DNA of 15,712 bases. Source: Nonlabens sp. (GTDB taxonomy: Bacteria > Bacteroidota > Bacteroidia > Flavobacteriales > Flavobacteriaceae). Below the pieces are notes generated by a model. The model saw nothing but the letters and a program-made list of their open reading frames with translations, was not told the DNA's origin and made no database searches. Both the position numbers and the translations under genes were made by a program. This document shows positions 6,714 to 15,375 of the stretch, piece after piece (the first letter of the stretch is position 1; each line of letters starts with the position of its first letter). The stretch spans positions 1 through 15,712 of the forward strand of contig JANQTO010000273.1 in the NCBI GenBank assembly GCA_030731685.1, in the 5' to 3' direction.

Positions 6714-9617
6714 TTAAAATTGTATTCCTAAACCTAAAACAACGCTTGTACTTCTAGGGAACAAATTAGAATCTATTCCATTAAAAACTTCAGGGTCTAA
6801 ACCGTCATAATTAGTAATTGTAAGGAGGTTAGTTCCTGTTATAGAGGTTCTTATCGTTTTTTTGTCGTTCTTAAAAGTGTAACCTAACGATAAGTTATCT
6901 AATTTAACCCAGTCAGCTTTTTGTATGTAATAACTCGAGTTAACCTTATTTTGAGTACCTATGAAACCAGTATTAAGAATATCTGTTGTTGCGTTGTTTA
7001 GCCAGTTGCCTGGGTTTTCCGTCAACTGATCGAAGTTATCACGTGCTGCAGTAGTGTTGTTATGGTTGTAACCACCTACAGCACCTCTAAGCGTAAAGTT
7101 AAGATCTAGATTTTTGTAAGTCATTCCAGATGTGAATCCAAAAAATGCATCAGGTGTCGCTTGCTTATAACGTACTCGGTCTTCATCATTAATTACGTTG
7201 TCCCCATTTACATCTACGTAAACGCCATCTAATGGATTACCATCGGTATCATAGACTTGACGAAATACCCAAAAAGACGATGGATCACTACCAACGGCCC
7301 ATTCTTGAATGAAGTTATTAAAACCAGCACCACCTACAGGTGTTTGTGCCACAGGCGCATCGCTGTCGCCTAGTGAAAGGTCAGTGATTTCAATCTTACT
7401 CATCGTTACGTTAGCACCTACATTCCATTTAAAATTCTCAGTATTTACAACCTTTGCATTTAGTTGTACCTCTATACCTTTGCTGTTCGTAGAACCTACA
7501 TTTTGCAGTGCAAAGTTACCTAAGCTTCCAGCGGCTAATGGCCCGAATTGGAGTAAATCCTCTGTGTCTCTTGTGTAAACGTCAACAGAACCTGTTAATA
7601 CGTCATCAAAAAATCCGAAATCTATTCCTACACCATATTGCGTAGTTTCCTCCCATTTCAAGTCCGTAGTAAGTTCTGGTCTTACCGTCGTGAAAAATTG
7701 GTCGCCTATTTGAACTGACGCTTGGTCTTCACCAGGTGTAACACGCTGTAAGAATAAAAAGTCCGAACCTATATCCTGTTGACCAGTAACTCCAAATCCA
7801 CCACGTAATTTTAATTGTGACAAAAAGCCACTATTCTGAACAAAATCAGTATTTGTTAGTTTAAGTGCAGCACTAGCTCCACCAAAAGTTCCCCAACGAT
7901 TCTCTGGAGAAAAACGTGAAGTACCATCTCTAGAAACACTTCCTGACAGAACAAGCAAGTCGTTGATATCAAATGTCGCACGTGCAAAAGCAGATATAAG
8001 TCTGTTTTGATTAAAAAACTCAATTGGGTCGTTGAATGCACCTGTAGCATTATCCTGACCTACAGAAGAACCTTCTCTGCGGAAATTCTGGTAACTACTA
8101 CCTATAGTGAGTTCCATGGTTGTGTTGAGGCTTTCTAAGTCTTTCTTATAATCAAAGCGACCGTTGAGAACTTGATTTAATCGTGTTCCAGTAGATGTAG
8201 ATTGTAAAGCATTCGTATTAGCTGCAACACCAGAGTTAGCGTCTCGTCTAGAAAAATTATCAAACTCATTATAATCAATACCCGCAAGTCCATTAAAGCT
8301 AAGGCCCTCTATTCCAGGTATTTTATAATCTGCCTGTAAATTTGTGCGTATTTGATTATTGTCAGTCTCATTTGTAAGACTGCGCAATAACCCTAGAGGG
8401 TTTCGAGGTGCTAATGGGTCAACAATACCATTATTTTGGCGATATTCAAAAAATCCATTTACTCCATTTACTGGGTCAAACACAGGTTGTGTAGGATCAA
8501 AGTCAATAGCCGACCCTATAGCCCCACCGTCTGCGTTGCGTACTTCTTCCATTGCACCTTGTACGGTAAGAGTTAGCTTTAAGTCATCATTAACACGTTG
8601 AACCACACTACCGTTTAATGATAAGCGCTCATAACCAGAGGTTATTAATGTTCCGTTTTCGTTTGTATAGCCAATGTTTGCACGTATTCCCGTTTTTTCA
8701 AAACCTTTTTCCATGGTGATGTTATGCATAGCACGTACACCAGTTTCGTAAATTTCACGTTGCCAGTCAGTATTTGCAGTTCCTAATAAAGCAATGTCAT
8801 CTACAGTTCCATTTGCATTTATAAGCGCTCTAAACTCGTCGCCTGTTAATGTTTCTACGTACTGTTGTGGACGGCTCAATGCAAGCTGTAAGTCATATCC
8901 TATTTTAAAATCGCTATTCATTTTACCTCTTTTTGTGGTAATAAGAATAACACCGTTAGACGCTCTGTTACCGTAAATAGCGGTAGCACTTGCATCTTTT
9001 AAAACTGTAACACTTTCTATTTCTGCAGGGTTGATGGTGTTTAAGTTTGCGTTTTGTTGATCAAGTGGTATACCATCTACTACATAAAGCGCTTCAGCAT
9101 TTGCACTCAAGGTTGACCCTGCACGCACACGTATAGCAGGACCGTCACCTGGTCTACCACTTGCTGCAATTACAGAAACTCCAGATACTTTACCAGCAAT
9201 CAACTGTCCCGGTGAAACTACAGCACCTTTATTGAACTCTTCCTCGTTAACCGTGGTCTGTGCAGCAGTTACGTTTTCTTTGGTAGTACTACCGTATCCT
9301 ATAAGTACAATAGCGTCAAGTTGAGAAGGGTCTTCAACAAGCGATACGTTAAGAGATGCCTGTCCCGTGTAAGCTATTTCTTGTGATTGATACCCAAGAT
9401 AAGAGTAAACAAGAACTGCACCTGACGGCACATTTCGTAAAGTGTATTTACCGTCAAAATCTGTCGCGGCACCGTTTGAAGTACCTTTTACAAGTACTGA
9501 TACGCCTAAAAGCGGTTGTGAAGTGCCAGAATCTGTCACGACTCCCGTAATCGTTTGCGCTAAAGCAAAAAACGGTAAGACTAGCAGCCATATGGCATAT
9601 TTGAATTTTTGATTCAT
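6714..9617 (-). CDS. susC: SusC-like TonB-dependent outer-membrane transporter
   Basis: This 967-residue TonB-dependent porin imports maltodextrins over the outer membrane in complex with SusD. A signal peptide covers residues 1-20 (FFALA before Q21). Residues about 22-95 form the carboxypeptidase-regulatory-like domain typical of SusC (ITGVVTD...GVSVLVKGT...TDFDGKYTL). A TonB-box-like DAIVLIGYGS lies at 101-110. The plug domain (about 115-230) includes ALYVVDGIP and ends in NGVILITTKRGK. The rest is a 22-strand-type barrel ending in GLGIQF with the expected C-terminal aromatic residue. It is first in the minus-strand arm, and its upstream region is shared with the divergent regulator. The signal-peptide DNA (GCTTTAGCGCAA on the minus strand) resembles the start of the 16-bp palindrome found in the amylase and GH97 genes, but is not a copy. 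Confidence 0.97.
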   Translation of the reverse strand: MNQKFKYAIWLLVLPFFALAQTITGVVTDSGTSQPLLGVSVLVKGTSNGAATDFDGKYTLRNVPSGAVLVYSYLGYQSQEIAYTGQASLNVSLVEDPSQLDAIVLIGYGSTTKENVTAAQTTVNEEEFNKGAVVSPGQLIAGKVSGVSVIAASGRPGDGPAIRVRAGSTLSANAEALYVVDGIPLDQQNANLNTINPAEIESVTVLKDASATAIYGNRASNGVILITTKRGKMNSDFKIGYDLQLALSRPQQYVETLTGDEFRALINANGTVDDIALLGTANTDWQREIYETGVRAMHNITMEKGFEKTGIRANIGYTNENGTLITSGYERLSLNGSVVQRVNDDLKLTLTVQGAMEEVRNADGGAIGSAIDFDPTQPVFDPVNGVNGFFEYRQNNGIVDPLAPRNPLGLLRSLTNETDNNQIRTNLQADYKIPGIEGLSFNGLAGIDYNEFDNFSRRDANSGVAANTNALQSTSTGTRLNQVLNGRFDYKKDLESLNTTMELTIGSSYQNFRREGSSVGQDNATGAFNDPIEFFNQNRLISAFARATFDINDLLVLSGSVSRDGTSRFSPENRWGTFGGASAALKLTNTDFVQNSGFLSQLKLRGGFGVTGQQDIGSDFLFLQRVTPGEDQASVQIGDQFFTTVRPELTTDLKWEETTQYGVGIDFGFFDDVLTGSVDVYTRDTEDLLQFGPLAAGSLGNFALQNVGSTNSKGIEVQLNAKVVNTENFKWNVGANVTMSKIEITDLSLGDSDAPVAQTPVGGAGFNNFIQEWAVGSDPSSFWVFRQVYDTDGNPLDGVYVDVNGDNVINDEDRVRYKQATPDAFFGFTSGMTYKNLDLNFTLRGAVGGYNHNNTTAARDNFDQLTENPGNWLNNATTDILNTGFIGTQNKVNSSYYIQKADWVKLDNLSLGYTFKNDKKTIRTSITGTNLLTITNYDGLDPEVFNGIDSNLFPRSTSVVLGLGIQF

Positions 9618-9662
9618 TTAAATTGTTTTTAAAAGGGTTTAGTTTAAAATCTTCTTCTCACA

Positions 9663-9692
9663 CGGGTTAAAATTATGTAAATAATAGGTTAA
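9663..9692 (-). promoter_or_regulatory. Possible promoter of the susCDE operon
   Basis: On the minus strand TAATTTTA (9675-9668) matches the Bacteroidota -7 box TAnnTTTG except at the last base. It would give a 5' leader of roughly 40-45 nt before the susC ATG. The stretch about 20 bases further upstream overlaps the weaker operator-like site at 9693-9704, which would suit repression. This is a consensus match by eye in AT-rich DNA and is tentative. Confidence 0.3.
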
Positions 9693-9704
9693 GAAACCGA
9701 TTGC
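9693..9704. promoter_or_regulatory. Second, weaker LacI-type operator-like site
   Basis: GAAACCGATTGC fits the family pattern GnAAnCGnTTnC at all eight fixed positions, but it is not a full palindrome. Its centre is 27 bp from the centre of the perfect site at 9719-9732. It may be an auxiliary site for the adjacent regulator on the susC side, or chance. Confidence 0.35.
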
Positions 9705-9718
9705 GTAACCACTATTTG

Positions 9719-9732
9719 CGAAAACGTTTTCG
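9719..9732. promoter_or_regulatory. Probable LacI-family operator (CGAAAACGTTTTCG)
   Basis: This is a perfect 14-bp palindrome with a central CG and the G-A-A-x-x-C-G-x-x-T-T-C layout bound by LacI/GalR regulators. It lies in the divergent region between the susC-like gene and the LacI-type regulator gene, 82 bp before the regulator's ATG and about 100 bp before the susC ATG. It is the best candidate for the site through which the regulator controls both arms and itself. Binding is inferred. Confidence 0.7.
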
Positions 9733-9764
9733 TGCATGTTGTAGTGAAATTATTTCTTATATTA

Positions 9765-9780
9765 CGCTTTCGCGAAAGCG
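9765..9780. repeat. 16-bp palindrome CGCTTTCGCGAAAGCG, copy 2 (intergenic)
   Basis: This perfect inverted repeat is identical to copies 1 and 3 but lies in non-coding DNA, 33 bp upstream of the regulator's start codon. Its centre is G-C within CGCG, not the CG within AA-CG-TT of the LacI-type operator at 9719-9732, so it is probably a different kind of element. It sits near where a -33 box would fall if TATCTTTA (9790-9797) is the -7 box of the regulator gene. Confidence 0.95.
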
Positions 9781-9789
9781 GCATCGACC

Positions 9790-9797
9790 TATCTTTA
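9790..9797 (+). promoter_or_regulatory. Possible -7 promoter box of the regulator gene
   Basis: TATCTTTA matches TAnnTTTG except at the last base and lies 16 bp before the ATG at 9814, leaving room for only a very short leader. No clear TTTG -33 element was found at the usual spacing; the 16-bp palindrome occupies that position. Tentative. Confidence 0.25.
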
Positions 9798-9813
9798 CCC
9801 TTTATAAAAAATT

Positions 9814-10833
9814 ATGGCTCAAAAACTTACACTCAAGAAAATTGCTCAGGATTTAGGGGTTTCGATATCTACAGTCTCCAAAGCCTTGAGAGATAGCCAC
9901 GAAATAAGTGTCGAAACGCGCAGTAAAATACAGGAATACGCTAAAAAATTTAATTTTAAGCCCAATAATATTGCGTTAAGCCTTAAAAATCAAAAGACTA
10001 AGAAAATCGGCATTATTATTCCTGAGATAGTTCACCACTTTTTTGCTACTGTTATTGCTGGTGCTGAACGTGTGGCAAATGAAAATGGATATCAGGTAAT
10101 TATATGTCTGTCAGGAGAGAGTTTTGATAAAGAAGTGGTCAACATGGACATGCTTGCAAACGGCAGCATAGATGGGTTTATCATGAGCCTTTCTAAGGAA
10201 ACTATGGAGAAGCAGGATTTTCATCATGTGCGCGAAGTCATGAATCAAGGTATGCCTGTAGTGATGTTTGACCGCGTGTCTGACGATATAAACTGTGACA
10301 AAGTTATTATAGACGATGCGGGTGCAGCCAGCAGTGCTGCAGAGTTTTTAATGCGTAAAGGTTGCAAGAAATTGGGCCTTATTACTACCGTGGATTATAT
10401 AACCGTGGGGAGATTGCGCACTCAAGGATTTAAAGAGGCACTCATGAAAAGAGGCATGGACATCGTGCCAGGACGTATTCTTAAAATAGGTGATGTGGAA
10501 GATGCTGGGTTGCAAATAGCAGCATATATTAAGGAACAGGATATGGATGGTATTGTAGCTGTAAATGAGTTGTTTGCAGTGACCGCAAGTAAAGCCATTC
10601 AAAAGATAGGTAAATCCATTCCTAAAGATGTCGCCGTAATTGCGTTTACCGATGGGATGCTATCTAAATATGCGAGCCCTACGCTTACAACAATAGGACA
10701 AAATGGTGAAGAAATGGGAGGTTTAGCTGCTCAAAAATTGATTGAAAAACTAGAGTCCGACAGTTCAAATGAGGAAAGTTACGAAACCGTTATCGTAAAA
10801 ACTTCACTAGTAGAAAGAGAGTCTACACCTTAA
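9814..10833 (+). CDS. LacI/GalR-family transcriptional regulator of the starch/maltose locus
   Basis: This 339-residue cytoplasmic regulator probably senses a maltose-related sugar or sugar phosphate and controls both arms. Residues 5-25 form the LacI helix-turn-helix (LTLKKIAQDLGVSISTVSKA). A hinge helix follows at about 50-60 (PNNIALSLKN), with Leu57 in the position of the minor-groove leucine. From about residue 64 a periplasmic-binding-protein-like effector domain begins (KKIGIIIPEIVHHFFATVIAG) and runs to near the C-terminus, with MPVVMFDR and DGIVAVNE as landmarks. Length is typical. ATG 9814 is chosen because it places the HTH right at the N-terminus, as usual. It is divergent from susC, with operator-like palindromes between. 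In many Bacteroidota a SusR-type membrane regulator fills this role; here a soluble LacI protein does. The exact ligand, and whether it represses or activates, cannot be read from the sequence. Confidence 0.93.
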   Translation: MAQKLTLKKIAQDLGVSISTVSKALRDSHEISVETRSKIQEYAKKFNFKPNNIALSLKNQKTKKIGIIIPEIVHHFFATVIAGAERVANENGYQVIICLSGESFDKEVVNMDMLANGSIDGFIMSLSKETMEKQDFHHVREVMNQGMPVVMFDRVSDDINCDKVIIDDAGAASSAAEFLMRKGCKKLGLITTVDYITVGRLRTQGFKEALMKRGMDIVPGRILKIGDVEDAGLQIAAYIKEQDMDGIVAVNELFAVTASKAIQKIGKSIPKDVAVIAFTDGMLSKYASPTLTTIGQNGEEMGGLAAQKLIEKLESDSSNEESYETVIVKTSLVERESTP

Positions 10834-10834
10834 T

Positions 10835-10868
10835 ATTGTATTTTTACCATGTTGTATGAAAATACAAT
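10835..10868. repeat. Inverted repeat just after the regulator gene
   Basis: ATTGTATTTT (10835-10844) and AAAATACAAT (10859-10868) are perfect 10-bp arms around a 14-nt spacer, starting 2 nt after the regulator stop. TTGTAT occurs again inside the spacer (10852-10857). The stem is almost all A-T and no T run follows it, so a terminator role is weak. A protein-binding site or an mRNA 3'-end hairpin is possible. Confidence 0.5.
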
Positions 10869-10878
10869 GTGATTTTAA

Positions 10879-10916
10879 ATCAAAACAGGTCTTCTTCACA
10901 CATGCTTTGTTTTGAT
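10879..10916. repeat. Second inverted repeat upstream of the MFS transporter gene
   Basis: ATCAAAACA (10879-10887) and TGTTTTGAT (10908-10916) are perfect 9-bp arms with a 20-nt spacer, ending 37 bp before the transporter ATG. With the previous repeat it fills the 120-bp gap, the only sizeable break in the plus-strand arm, so an internal promoter or control point may lie here. No convincing TAnnTTTG box or LacI-type operator was found in the gap. Confidence 0.4.
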
Positions 10917-10953
10917 AAGTCATAAGGCTTATCGTCATTTTAATTATTACGAT

Positions 10954-12414
10954 ATGCAAAAACCTAAGTTAGGTTTCTGGAACATCTGGAACATGAGTTT
11001 CGGGTTCCTTGGTATTCAATTTGGTTTTGCCCTACAGGGCTCCACAATGTCGCGTATTTTTGAGACGCTCGGTGCAAACAAAGACGAGATTCCGTTACTT
11101 TGGATTGCCGCACCACTAGCCGGTTTGATTGTACAACCTATTATAGGATACATGAGTGACAACACATGGCATAAAACGCTGGGTCGTAGAAGACCGTTCT
11201 TCTTGGCGGGTGCAATTTTAAGTTCTATCGCTTTACTTGCAATGCCTTACTCAAGTGCTGTATGGATGGCAGCAGGACTTTTACTGGTTCTTGACGCATC
11301 TATCAACATCTCCATGGAGCCGTTCCGCGCGCTGGTTGCAGACAAATTACCAGAATCACAACGCAGTTATGGTTTTGTAGTGCAAACACTTGTGATAGGC
11401 ATAGGTACTTGGGTTGCCAGTAACCTTCCTAAATGGGTTAACAATACACTTAAGATTTCAAACGAGGCGCCCGCAGGTGTTGTACCAGACTCTGTGAAGG
11501 TAGCCTTTGGTGTCGGTGCGTTTGTTTTTATAACTGCTATTTTAGTAACGATTTTTACCACCAAAGAATACTCGCCAAAGGAACTGGCACAATTTGATGA
11601 TGCTTCCCAAGAACCCGAAGAAAAAAAAGGTATGTGGAAAACCATTTTGGGAACCTATGCACTCATGCCTAAGATTATGAAGAAACTCGGTATTGTTCAG
11701 TTCTTTTCATGGTTCGCATTTTTTGCTATGTGGACGCTGGCAAACCCAGCGCTTACTTCACATATTTACAATGCGCCCAAACCAGACGTTATAGAATATG
11801 CGCAAACTACTCTTGACGACGATGGAGAAAAAGTAGTTTTGAAAAATGATGAGAAGGAAGTTGTTTATCTAAGCGAAGCAAAAAAAGCAGCGTATAAGCA
11901 ACTCGACAAGGCATATAATGAAGCTTCTGACGACGTAGGTTCTAAGATGGGTATTTATGGATTGACCTCTATGGTTTTTGCTTTGCTTCTTACATTTTAC
12001 ACAGCATACTTCAGCATTAATAGAAAATACATTCATATGGTCAGCCTTATTTTAGGTGGACTAGGCTTTCTTTATATGTTCTTTACACCAGGTGAACCTG
12101 AAAGCCTTATAGTTTCTTTTAGCCTTATAGGTATCGCTTGGGGTAGTATTTTATCAATGCCATATGCTATGTTATCGAGTTCGGTGGAATCTCATAAAAT
12201 GGGACTTATGATGGGCGTATTTAATATGTTTATCGTGATACCGCAAATCATTGCCGCAGTAGGCGGCGTGGTATTTTTACAAAATCTGATAGGAGAAGAG
12301 CCCATTCACGCCATGACTATTGCAGGTATTTTCTTGATTATAGCCGGCCTATGTAATTTCTTTATCACAGATAAAAAAGCCATCAAATTTCAACCTCTTT
12401 TAGAAAATGAGTAA
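10954..12414 (+). CDS. MFS sugar transporter, probable inner-membrane maltose importer
   Basis: This 486-residue polytopic membrane protein (about 12 hydrophobic segments) belongs to the major facilitator superfamily. It resembles the SLC45/sucrose-maltose proton symporter branch: GRRRPFF at 77-83 in the loop after the second segment, preceded by G-Y-M-S-D-N. The first half ends in a hydrophilic cytoplasmic linker (about 215-240) rich in Glu and Lys. Residues about 270-332, after the seventh segment, form an unusually long charged loop predicted to face the periplasm. The start at ATG 10954 ([18 protein letters not shown]) is preferred to an upstream in-frame TTG at 10912, which would add 14 polar residues and lies inside an inverted repeat. 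Its 3' end overlaps the next gene by 8 nt. The maltose substrate is inferred from the maltose phosphorylase gene downstream. Confidence 0.9.
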   Translation: MQKPKLGFWNIWNMSFGFLGIQFGFALQGSTMSRIFETLGANKDEIPLLWIAAPLAGLIVQPIIGYMSDNTWHKTLGRRRPFFLAGAILSSIALLAMPYSSAVWMAAGLLLVLDASINISMEPFRALVADKLPESQRSYGFVVQTLVIGIGTWVASNLPKWVNNTLKISNEAPAGVVPDSVKVAFGVGAFVFITAILVTIFTTKEYSPKELAQFDDASQEPEEKKGMWKTILGTYALMPKIMKKLGIVQFFSWFAFFAMWTLANPALTSHIYNAPKPDVIEYAQTTLDDDGEKVVLKNDEKEVVYLSEAKKAAYKQLDKAYNEASDDVGSKMGIYGLTSMVFALLLTFYTAYFSINRKYIHMVSLILGGLGFLYMFFTPGEPESLIVSFSLIGIAWGSILSMPYAMLSSSVESHKMGLMMGVFNMFIVIPQIIAAVGGVVFLQNLIGEEPIHAMTIAGIFLIIAGLCNFFITDKKAIKFQPLLENE

Positions 12415-13063
12415 AAAAGCATTCATATTTGACCTAGACGGTGTTATCGTAGATACGGCAAAATTCCATTTTATTGCCTGGCAGCGACTGGCTGCAAGCT
12501 TGGGAATTAATTTCACGGAACACGAAAACGAACAACTTAAAGGCGTCTCTAGAGTAGATAGCCTCAAAAAAATATTGGAATGGGGCAACGAAGAACTAAG
12601 CCCAGCAGATTTCCAACTAAAAATGAATCAAAAAAATGAGGAGTATTTGGACCTCATAGAATCATTGGATACAACGGACATACTTCCAGGAGTTCAGGAT
12701 TTTCTCATTGCCTTACGTTCTAAAAACCAACCCATCGCTTTGGGTAGTGCCAGTAAAAATGCACGACCTATTTTAGAAAAATTACAAATAATAGATTTCT
12801 TTGAAGTCATTGTAGATGGTACAAACGTTACAAAGGCAAAGCCAGACCCAGAGGTTTTTTTAAGCGCATGCCAGCAACTACACATGCCCGCTCATAAAAG
12901 CATTGTTTTTGAAGATAGTGTTGCAGGCGTTCAAGCAGCAAATAACGCTGGTATGTTGTCCATTGGACTAGGAGATGCAAACACCTTGCACGAGGCATCG
13001 GTAGTGTTTGAATCGTTTACAGACATGCCTCAAGATTATATTAATACCTTATTACAACAGTAA
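12407..13063 (+). CDS. pgmB: Beta-phosphoglucomutase (HAD superfamily)
   Basis: This 218-residue cytoplasmic enzyme converts beta-glucose-1-phosphate, made by the GH65 phosphorylase encoded next, into glucose-6-phosphate for glycolysis. The HAD core is complete: motif I FDLDGVIVDT with nucleophile Asp9 and acid/base Asp11, motif II LGSAS (Ser114), motif III Lys145 in KAKPDPE, and motif IV FEDS (Glu169, Asp170) for magnesium. The helical cap carries GVSR (46-49), typical of beta-phosphoglucomutases and important for phosphosugar recognition. Length is as usual. Its ATG lies within the transporter stop region (8-nt overlap), suggesting translational coupling, and the GH65 gene starts 5 nt after its stop. 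Other HAD phosphatases look similar, but the cap motif and the neighbour make this call strong. Confidence 0.93.
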   Translation: MSKKAFIFDLDGVIVDTAKFHFIAWQRLAASLGINFTEHENEQLKGVSRVDSLKKILEWGNEELSPADFQLKMNQKNEEYLDLIESLDTTDILPGVQDFLIALRSKNQPIALGSASKNARPILEKLQIIDFFEVIVDGTNVTKAKPDPEVFLSACQQLHMPAHKSIVFEDSVAGVQAANNAGMLSIGLGDANTLHEASVVFESFTDMPQDYINTLLQQ

Positions 13064-13068
13064 ACACC

Positions 13069-15372
13069 ATGAATCAAGAATATATACAAGCTAACGCATG
13101 GTCCATCATAGAAGAAGGATGGAACCCAAGACTGGTTAAATCCAGCGAAAGCCTTTTTTCCATAGGAAATGGAGCCATGGGACAACGTGCAAATTTTGAG
13201 GAGACGTATACAGGCAAAACCTTTCAAGGCAGTTACATCGCAGGTGTCTACTATCCGGACAAAACACGTGTAGGTTGGTGGAAAAATGGTTATCCAGAGT
13301 ATTTTGCAAAAGTGCTCAACGCCCCTAATTTTATAGGAATAGATGTTCATGTTAACGGCTACAAGCTAGACCTTGCCACTGTTGAGAAAATCACAAATTA
13401 CCGCCGTGAACTTAACATGAAAGAAGGTTGGTACGAGCGCAGTTTTGAGGCGCACCTGTCTGACGATGAGGTTATAAAAGTTGTAGCTCGCAGGTTCTTA
13501 AGCTTAGAGATAGATGAGCTGGGTGTTATCAATTATGAAGTAACCGCTCTAAAGGGAGAACTTCAAATCACTTTTGAACCTTACCTAGACGCTGGTGTTA
13601 CAAACGAAGACTCAAACTGGGACGACGCATTCTGGGCGCTAGAAGGTGCAAAATCTATAGATCATCAGGCATTTATAAATAGCCGTACAAATAAGACAGA
13701 CTTTTATGTGTGTACGTTCATGCAGTCTGAGCTTTTACTTAATGGAGAGCACATACAATGGGCAGAACACTCAGAGCAAAGTGAGACTGTTATTAAGCAT
13801 CGAGCATCCTCGACACTTTTAGAAGGTGATACGTTGACATTGCGCAAATATGCAGGATATACATCCAGTTTAAATCACAATCCGTATGATTTAATAGAGG
13901 CTGCGCAAAAAGTGCTTGACCAAGCCACAGTTTTAGGCTATGAAGTATTGCTAGACAGTCAAGCAGCCGCTTGGGAAGCTATATGGTCTATGGCAGACAT
14001 AACCATCGATGGCGACCTTAAAGCACAACAAGGGATACGCTTTAATATTTTCCAGCTTAACCAAACATATTTGGGCAAAGACCCAAGACTTAATATAGGC
14101 CCTAAAGGTTTTACAGGTGAGAAATATGGTGGTTCCACCTATTGGGATACTGAGGCTTACTGTATACCATTTTATATGGCTACCAAAGACCAAAAGGTCG
14201 CGCGCAATTTATTGAGATATAGGTATGAGCAGCTAGACAAGGCCATTGAAAACGCTGAGAAATTAGGGTTTTCTAATGGAGCTGCTCTGTATCCTATGGT
14301 AACCATGAACGGTGAGGAGTCTCACAACGAGTGGGAAATTACCTTTGAAGAGATACACCGCAACGGGGCAATGGTGTTTGCCATTTATAACTATGTTCGT
14401 TATACAGGAGATTATAGCTACATACCAGAAATGGGGCTAGAGGTCATGATTGCTATCGCCAGGTTCTGGCACCAGCGAGCTACCTTCTCACAAAAAGCAA
14501 ATAAATACATGATTCTTGGGGTCACAGGGCCTAATGAATATGAAAATAATGTGAACAATAACTGGTACACAAATTATTTAGCCAAATGGTGTATCAATCA
14601 AGCCGTGGAGCATCTGGATAAAGTAAAAGATGGATACCGCAATGATTACGATAGAGTAATAGGTCTTACCCATCTTACCGATGGTGAACTTGCTTCATGG
14701 CTTGAAGTTTCACAAAACATGTACGAACCTGTAGATGACGAGCTCGGGATTTACCTGCAACAAGACGGCTTTATGGATAAAGAGCTTGTTCCCGTAGAAA
14801 ACCTGAATTCTAAGCACAGACCTATTAATCAAAAATGGTCTTGGGACCGCATTTTAAGAAGCTGTTATATCAAGCAGGCTGACGTGTTGCAGTGCTTCTA
14901 CTTTTTTGAGGACCATTTTACAAAACAGGAATTAGAGAAACATTTTGATTTCTACGAACCACTAACTGTACATGAGAGTTCGCTGTCACCTTGCGTGCAC
15001 AGCATTCAAGCCGCAAAGTTGGGCCGTATGAACCAGGCTTACGAGTTTTATTTGAGAACTTCAAGACTTGACCTAGACGACTATAATGCCGAGGTTGAAG
15101 AAGGATGCCACATTACAAGTATGGCTGGAACCTGGATGAGCATTGTAGAAGGCTTTGGTGGGCTTAAAATCGTAGATGATATACCTAGTTTTGAAACCAA
15201 ACTACCAGAGCAATGGAGCGGTTTTAGTTTTAAGATAAATTTCCGTGACCAAGTATTGCAAGTTGCTGTTAGCGCATCAGGTACAACGGTTTCATTAGAA
15301 GGCGATATGGAGCAGGATATCTATTTAAATGGTAAGAAGATAACCTTGAAGCCGCAAACTGTGAACGCATAA
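13069..15372 (+). CDS. GH65 glycoside phosphorylase, probable maltose phosphorylase
   Basis: This 767-residue cytoplasmic enzyme (no signal peptide) splits maltose with inorganic phosphate into glucose and beta-glucose-1-phosphate, saving one ATP per maltose. The N-terminal beta-sandwich domain (about 1-270) begins with the GH65 pattern SLFSIGNGAMGQRANFEE. The (alpha/alpha)6 barrel (about 320-690) carries KYGGSTYWDTEAY (352-364), the general acid Glu490 in TGPNEYENNV, KQAD (602-605), and HESSLSPCVHS (635-645) with GTWMSIVEGFGG (687-698) near the expected phosphate site. A short C-terminal beta domain follows. Length matches maltose phosphorylases. Kojibiose, trehalose and nigerose phosphorylases share this fold; maltose is chosen because of the starch context. 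It lies 5 nt after pgmB and 3 nt before the GH97 gene. Confidence 0.92.
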   Translation: MNQEYIQANAWSIIEEGWNPRLVKSSESLFSIGNGAMGQRANFEETYTGKTFQGSYIAGVYYPDKTRVGWWKNGYPEYFAKVLNAPNFIGIDVHVNGYKLDLATVEKITNYRRELNMKEGWYERSFEAHLSDDEVIKVVARRFLSLEIDELGVINYEVTALKGELQITFEPYLDAGVTNEDSNWDDAFWALEGAKSIDHQAFINSRTNKTDFYVCTFMQSELLLNGEHIQWAEHSEQSETVIKHRASSTLLEGDTLTLRKYAGYTSSLNHNPYDLIEAAQKVLDQATVLGYEVLLDSQAAAWEAIWSMADITIDGDLKAQQGIRFNIFQLNQTYLGKDPRLNIGPKGFTGEKYGGSTYWDTEAYCIPFYMATKDQKVARNLLRYRYEQLDKAIENAEKLGFSNGAALYPMVTMNGEESHNEWEITFEEIHRNGAMVFAIYNYVRYTGDYSYIPEMGLEVMIAIARFWHQRATFSQKANKYMILGVTGPNEYENNVNNNWYTNYLAKWCINQAVEHLDKVKDGYRNDYDRVIGLTHLTDGELASWLEVSQNMYEPVDDELGIYLQQDGFMDKELVPVENLNSKHRPINQKWSWDRILRSCYIKQADVLQCFYFFEDHFTKQELEKHFDFYEPLTVHESSLSPCVHSIQAAKLGRMNQAYEFYLRTSRLDLDDYNAEVEEGCHITSMAGTWMSIVEGFGGLKIVDDIPSFETKLPEQWSGFSFKINFRDQVLQVAVSASGTTVSLEGDMEQDIYLNGKKITLKPQTVNA

Positions 15373-15375
15373 AGC

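Noticed and set aside
6714..9617. Phase-variable (invertible) susC locus
   Set aside because: No recombinase gene, no second partial susC copy and no inverted repeats flanking the promoter were seen.
9765..9780. The 16-bp palindrome as the regulator's operator
   Set aside because: Its centre is G-C, not the CG step flanked by AA and TT found in LacI-type sites, and the other two copies are inside coding sequence; the 9719-9732 palindrome fits far better.
10912..10953. Upstream TTG start extending the MFS transporter by 14 residues
   Set aside because: The added residues are polar and unlike a transporter N-terminus, the TTG lies in an inverted repeat arm, and ATG 10954 starts a normal MFS N-terminus.
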